Assembly: GCA_016165875.1 (NCBI GenBank)
Contig: JABBOT010000004.1
Coordinates: forward strand, 31,339,866-31,403,865
Direction of reading: 5' to 3'
DNA from: Acanthopleura granulata
Lineage: Eukaryota; Mollusca; Polyplacophora; Chitonida; Chitonidae
DNA: 64,000 bases
In this document: positions 61,611 to 64,000 of the stretch, in pieces
How the letters are laid out: every line of letters starts with the position of its first letter
Numbering within the stretch: position 1 is the first letter of the stretch
Position numbers and translations under genes: made by a program
Notes under the pieces: model-generated
What the model saw: only the letters and a program-made list of their open reading frames with translations
What the model was told of the DNA's origin: nothing
Databases searched by the model: none

Positions 61611-61620
61611 GTGTGTGTGA
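61585..61620 (+). terminator. Candidate polyadenylation signal of FRMD4
   Basis: AATAAA at 61585-61590 is followed within 30 nt by a GT-rich element (gtgtgtgtat ... tgtgtgtgtg), the usual arrangement of a poly(A) signal with its downstream element. It is the best such site after the stop codon. Confidence 0.55.
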
Positions 61621-63223
61621 AAACTGGGGGGTATCTTATGGGACAAAAACTATTCTTATAATCTGCATTACTCTTCAGTTGGGACAGGGTTTTATTTTTA
61701 TTTGCATGATTGACATTTTTAATATTTGTTTGCCTTTACACAAGTACTGCCAAAAGGTATGCATTTTTAACCACATGTTGGAAACACAAAATGTACCGAA
61801 ACTAAACCCAGTGAGAATTGATTTGTTGGAATTGCATATCTTAGATAATATTTGATGGCATTTTAATCCAGTATAATTAGAAGATGGTCATTATGTTGTT
61901 AAAGCTGCTGTGGTAACTTGACCAGCTAGGGATCAGACCTTTGTACTCTTACTTTTCTTAGTATACAGAATACAAGATTGCATCAAGTAATGGTATTTTA
62001 ATCAGAGAATGACATTGTACTGTGAAATAATTGCAAATGTTTCAAAACCTTTCTGAAACCACTTTTGAGTTACAGTGCACAGGTGCTTTAATTCCTCAGC
62101 ATATCAGACACTCCTGTTTATTTTAAGTCATTTCTTGCATGATGATGTTCTTTAGAGTCATGTCTAGTTGAGGACAAATAATAGGTTACAAATCGATTTT
62201 TTTCCCATGTAATTGTGATCCTTAGATCTGAAAACCTTTCGTTTATATTACATGTTCTATGGATGTTAACAAAAAAGTGATAGGCACTAGTGTACGTTTC
62301 TGGTTTAATAGATTCGTGTAAATTTATCCAGCCGTCCTTGGGCAGTTAAAAGTATGTGAAAAGACTGGAAAAGTTTGTATTGTATAGAGATTTTTGTGTG
62401 GGAAGTCAAGTGATTTTCTGTTTTCTTGGTTGCCTTATTTTGGCTAGGTAAGTTGAGACCTCACAAAACGATATCGAGGATGATGTGATTGAGCTGTAAT
62501 TGAAAATTGTGTGAGGTGTGCTATGAACGGGTGTCCTTTGCCGGTCATTAAGTTTCCAAGATAATAAAGGTTTAAACCCACGTCAGCCTTGCGCAAGTAA
62601 AAATGGCCTAAGGGCACCATGCTCTCTTACAACTCAAAATAAATTCCAATCTTACTGTGCAATTGGTCCATGAATTTCAGCTCTTCAAACAACAACAGTA
62701 ATATTGTGTATGAATTTATTTGGTTATCATTCTGTTGTGTAAAATAAATTTTTTAGTGTTTTTTCATGTAATGAAATGACATATGAACACAAAGTGGTTT
62801 TAATTTCCAACACAACTCCTATGATGAAAATTTAAATGATAAATGTTTCAATTATTGTAAAGAATTTAAACTTTTTTTTTGTAAATATGCACAAATACTA
62901 TTTGTCTTCTATTTTATCTGAAGTTTTAAGTGTCAGTCTCCACAGTGTCCATCCTGCATATGCAGGAACTTATAAGGGATTATGTTAATCCAAGCAGAAC
63001 AGTGTGATTCTTAATTTGATATCAGTAGGCGGTTTTTCATTATGCTGCCTTGTGCAGGCACCAGCATCTGAATGATGGACACGTTATTTGCAAATAACAC
63101 TTGCTGCACCGTGCTCACCAAGGACCTGACTTGTCTTGTGAAACTAAGTAAAAAATTACATATGCTTCAGCGGCCTGTGTATGTACAATGTATAGCCTCT
63201 GTATAAGGCTCTCTTGTGAATAC
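61611..63223. other. Region downstream of FRMD4, no gene seen
   Basis: AT-rich, with further AATAAA words near 62565, 62640 and 62742 that could serve as distal poly(A) sites. No coding exon, RNA gene or mobile element recognised. Confidence 0.6.
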
Positions 63224-64000
63224 TTGTGTTCATTCAGTTTGGGCATGCTGGGGTATATCTATACTGTGTTTATTCACTTTGGACATGCTGGGGGTATACC
63301 TATACTGTAGTCATTCAGTTTAGGCATGCTGGGGTACACCTATACTGTGTTCATTCAGTTTGGGCATGCTGTCCGTATACCTATTCTGTGTTCATTCAGT
63401 TTGGGCATGCTTGGGGTATACCTGTACTGTGTTCATTCAGTTTGGGCATGCTGGGGGTACACCTGTACTGTGTTCATTCAGTTTGTTCATGTTGGATGTA
63501 TACCTATTCTGTGTTCATTCAGTTTGGGCATGTTGGACGTATACCTGTTCTGTGTTCATTCAGTTTGTTCATGTTGGACGTATACCTGTTCTGTGTTCAT
63601 TCAGTTTGTTCATGTTGGATGTATACCTATTCTGTGTTCATTCAGTTTGGGCATGCTGGACGTATACCTATTCTGTGCTCATTCAGTTTGGGCATGCTTG
63701 GGGTATACCTGAACTGTGTTCATTCAGTTTGGGCATGCTTGGGGTATACCTGTACTGTGTTCATTCAGTTTGGGCATGCTGTACGTATACCTATTCTGTG
63801 CTCATTCAGTTTGGGCATGCTTGGGGTATACCTGAACTGTGTTCATTCAGTTTGGGCATGCTTGGGGTATACCTGTACTGTGTTCATTCAGTTTGGGCAT
63901 GCTGAACGCACACCTATTCTGTGTTCATTCAGTTTGGGCATGCTTGGGGTATACCTGTACTGTGTTCATTCAGTTTGGGCATGCTTGGGGTATACCTATT
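63224..64000. repeat. 41-bp minisatellite, about 19 copies, continuing past the window
   Basis: The unit is ttcattcagtttgggcatgc followed by ttggggtatacctgtactgtg. The first units are the most diverged. Variants swap the middle (ggggtatacc against ggacgtatacc), use ttgttcatgttgg, and differ in the end (tgtactg, tattctg, tgaactg). In the last part a three-unit pattern repeats every 123 bp; for example ctattctgtgctc occurs at 63668 and 63791. Confidence 0.95.

Noticed and set aside
61463..61855. 130-codon hydrophobic open frame after FRMD4
   Set aside because: It overlaps the AATAAA/GT-rich poly(A) signal and TA/GT microsatellite sequence. The hydrophobicity comes from T-richness.
63326..63905. 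Open frames of 128 and 181 codons encoding repeats such as CSFSLGML and VHSVWAC
   Set aside because: They are translations of the 41-bp minisatellite in shifting frames. Three frames give interchangeable peptides, so there is no coding signal.
1..64000. Prokaryotic or viral features (operons, CRISPR arrays, prophage, toxin systems)
   Set aside because: The sequence shows eukaryotic intron/exon structure throughout. No clustered ORFs, direct-repeat spacer arrays or viral gene signatures were found.

Overview
The window is animal genomic DNA. It carries most of one large multi-exon gene on the + strand and no other gene I can support. AT-rich introns of up to 18.7 kb separate short, GC-richer exons with GT..AG borders. 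Degraded tRNA-derived SINEs, frequent acatgta words and the sequence of the encoded protein suggest an invertebrate, most likely a spiralian such as a mollusc or brachiopod. That placement is an inference.

The gene is the invertebrate counterpart of vertebrate FRMD4A/FRMD4B (GRSP1), a FERM-domain scaffold that binds cytohesin Arf-GEFs and Par3 at epithelial junctions. I reconstructed 17 coding exons between 3442 and 60364 by chaining splice phases. Together they give 3,249 nt, or 1,082 codons plus a stop, with no frame conflict. The FERM N-lobe exons and the promoter lie upstream of the window.

Layout: 1-3441, end of an upstream intron. 3442-30574, eight exons for the FERM F2 and F3 lobes, including a 105-nt acidic cassette exon (28970-29074) whose removal restores a vertebrate-like F3 lobe. 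32927-34720, the linker and the CUPID/DUF3338-type coiled-coil region. 37117-38986, two linker exons. 39984-41480, one 1.5-kb exon for a disordered Ser/Pro/Tyr-rich tail. 41481-60189, an 18.7-kb intron with a palindromic MITE-like element and SINEs. 60190-60364, the last coding exon, ending in a class I PDZ ligand (ATLV). 60365 to about 61600, the 3' UTR, probably interrupted by an intron. 63224-64000, a 41-bp minisatellite that runs off the window.

The main points for follow-up are splice choices that would change the protein: the F3 cassette, an in-frame alternative donor in the coiled coil, an alternative short C-terminus behind a 68-nt intron, and a NAGNAG acceptor at the last exon. No prokaryotic, viral or CRISPR-like system is visible. 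All exon borders are predictions without transcript evidence.
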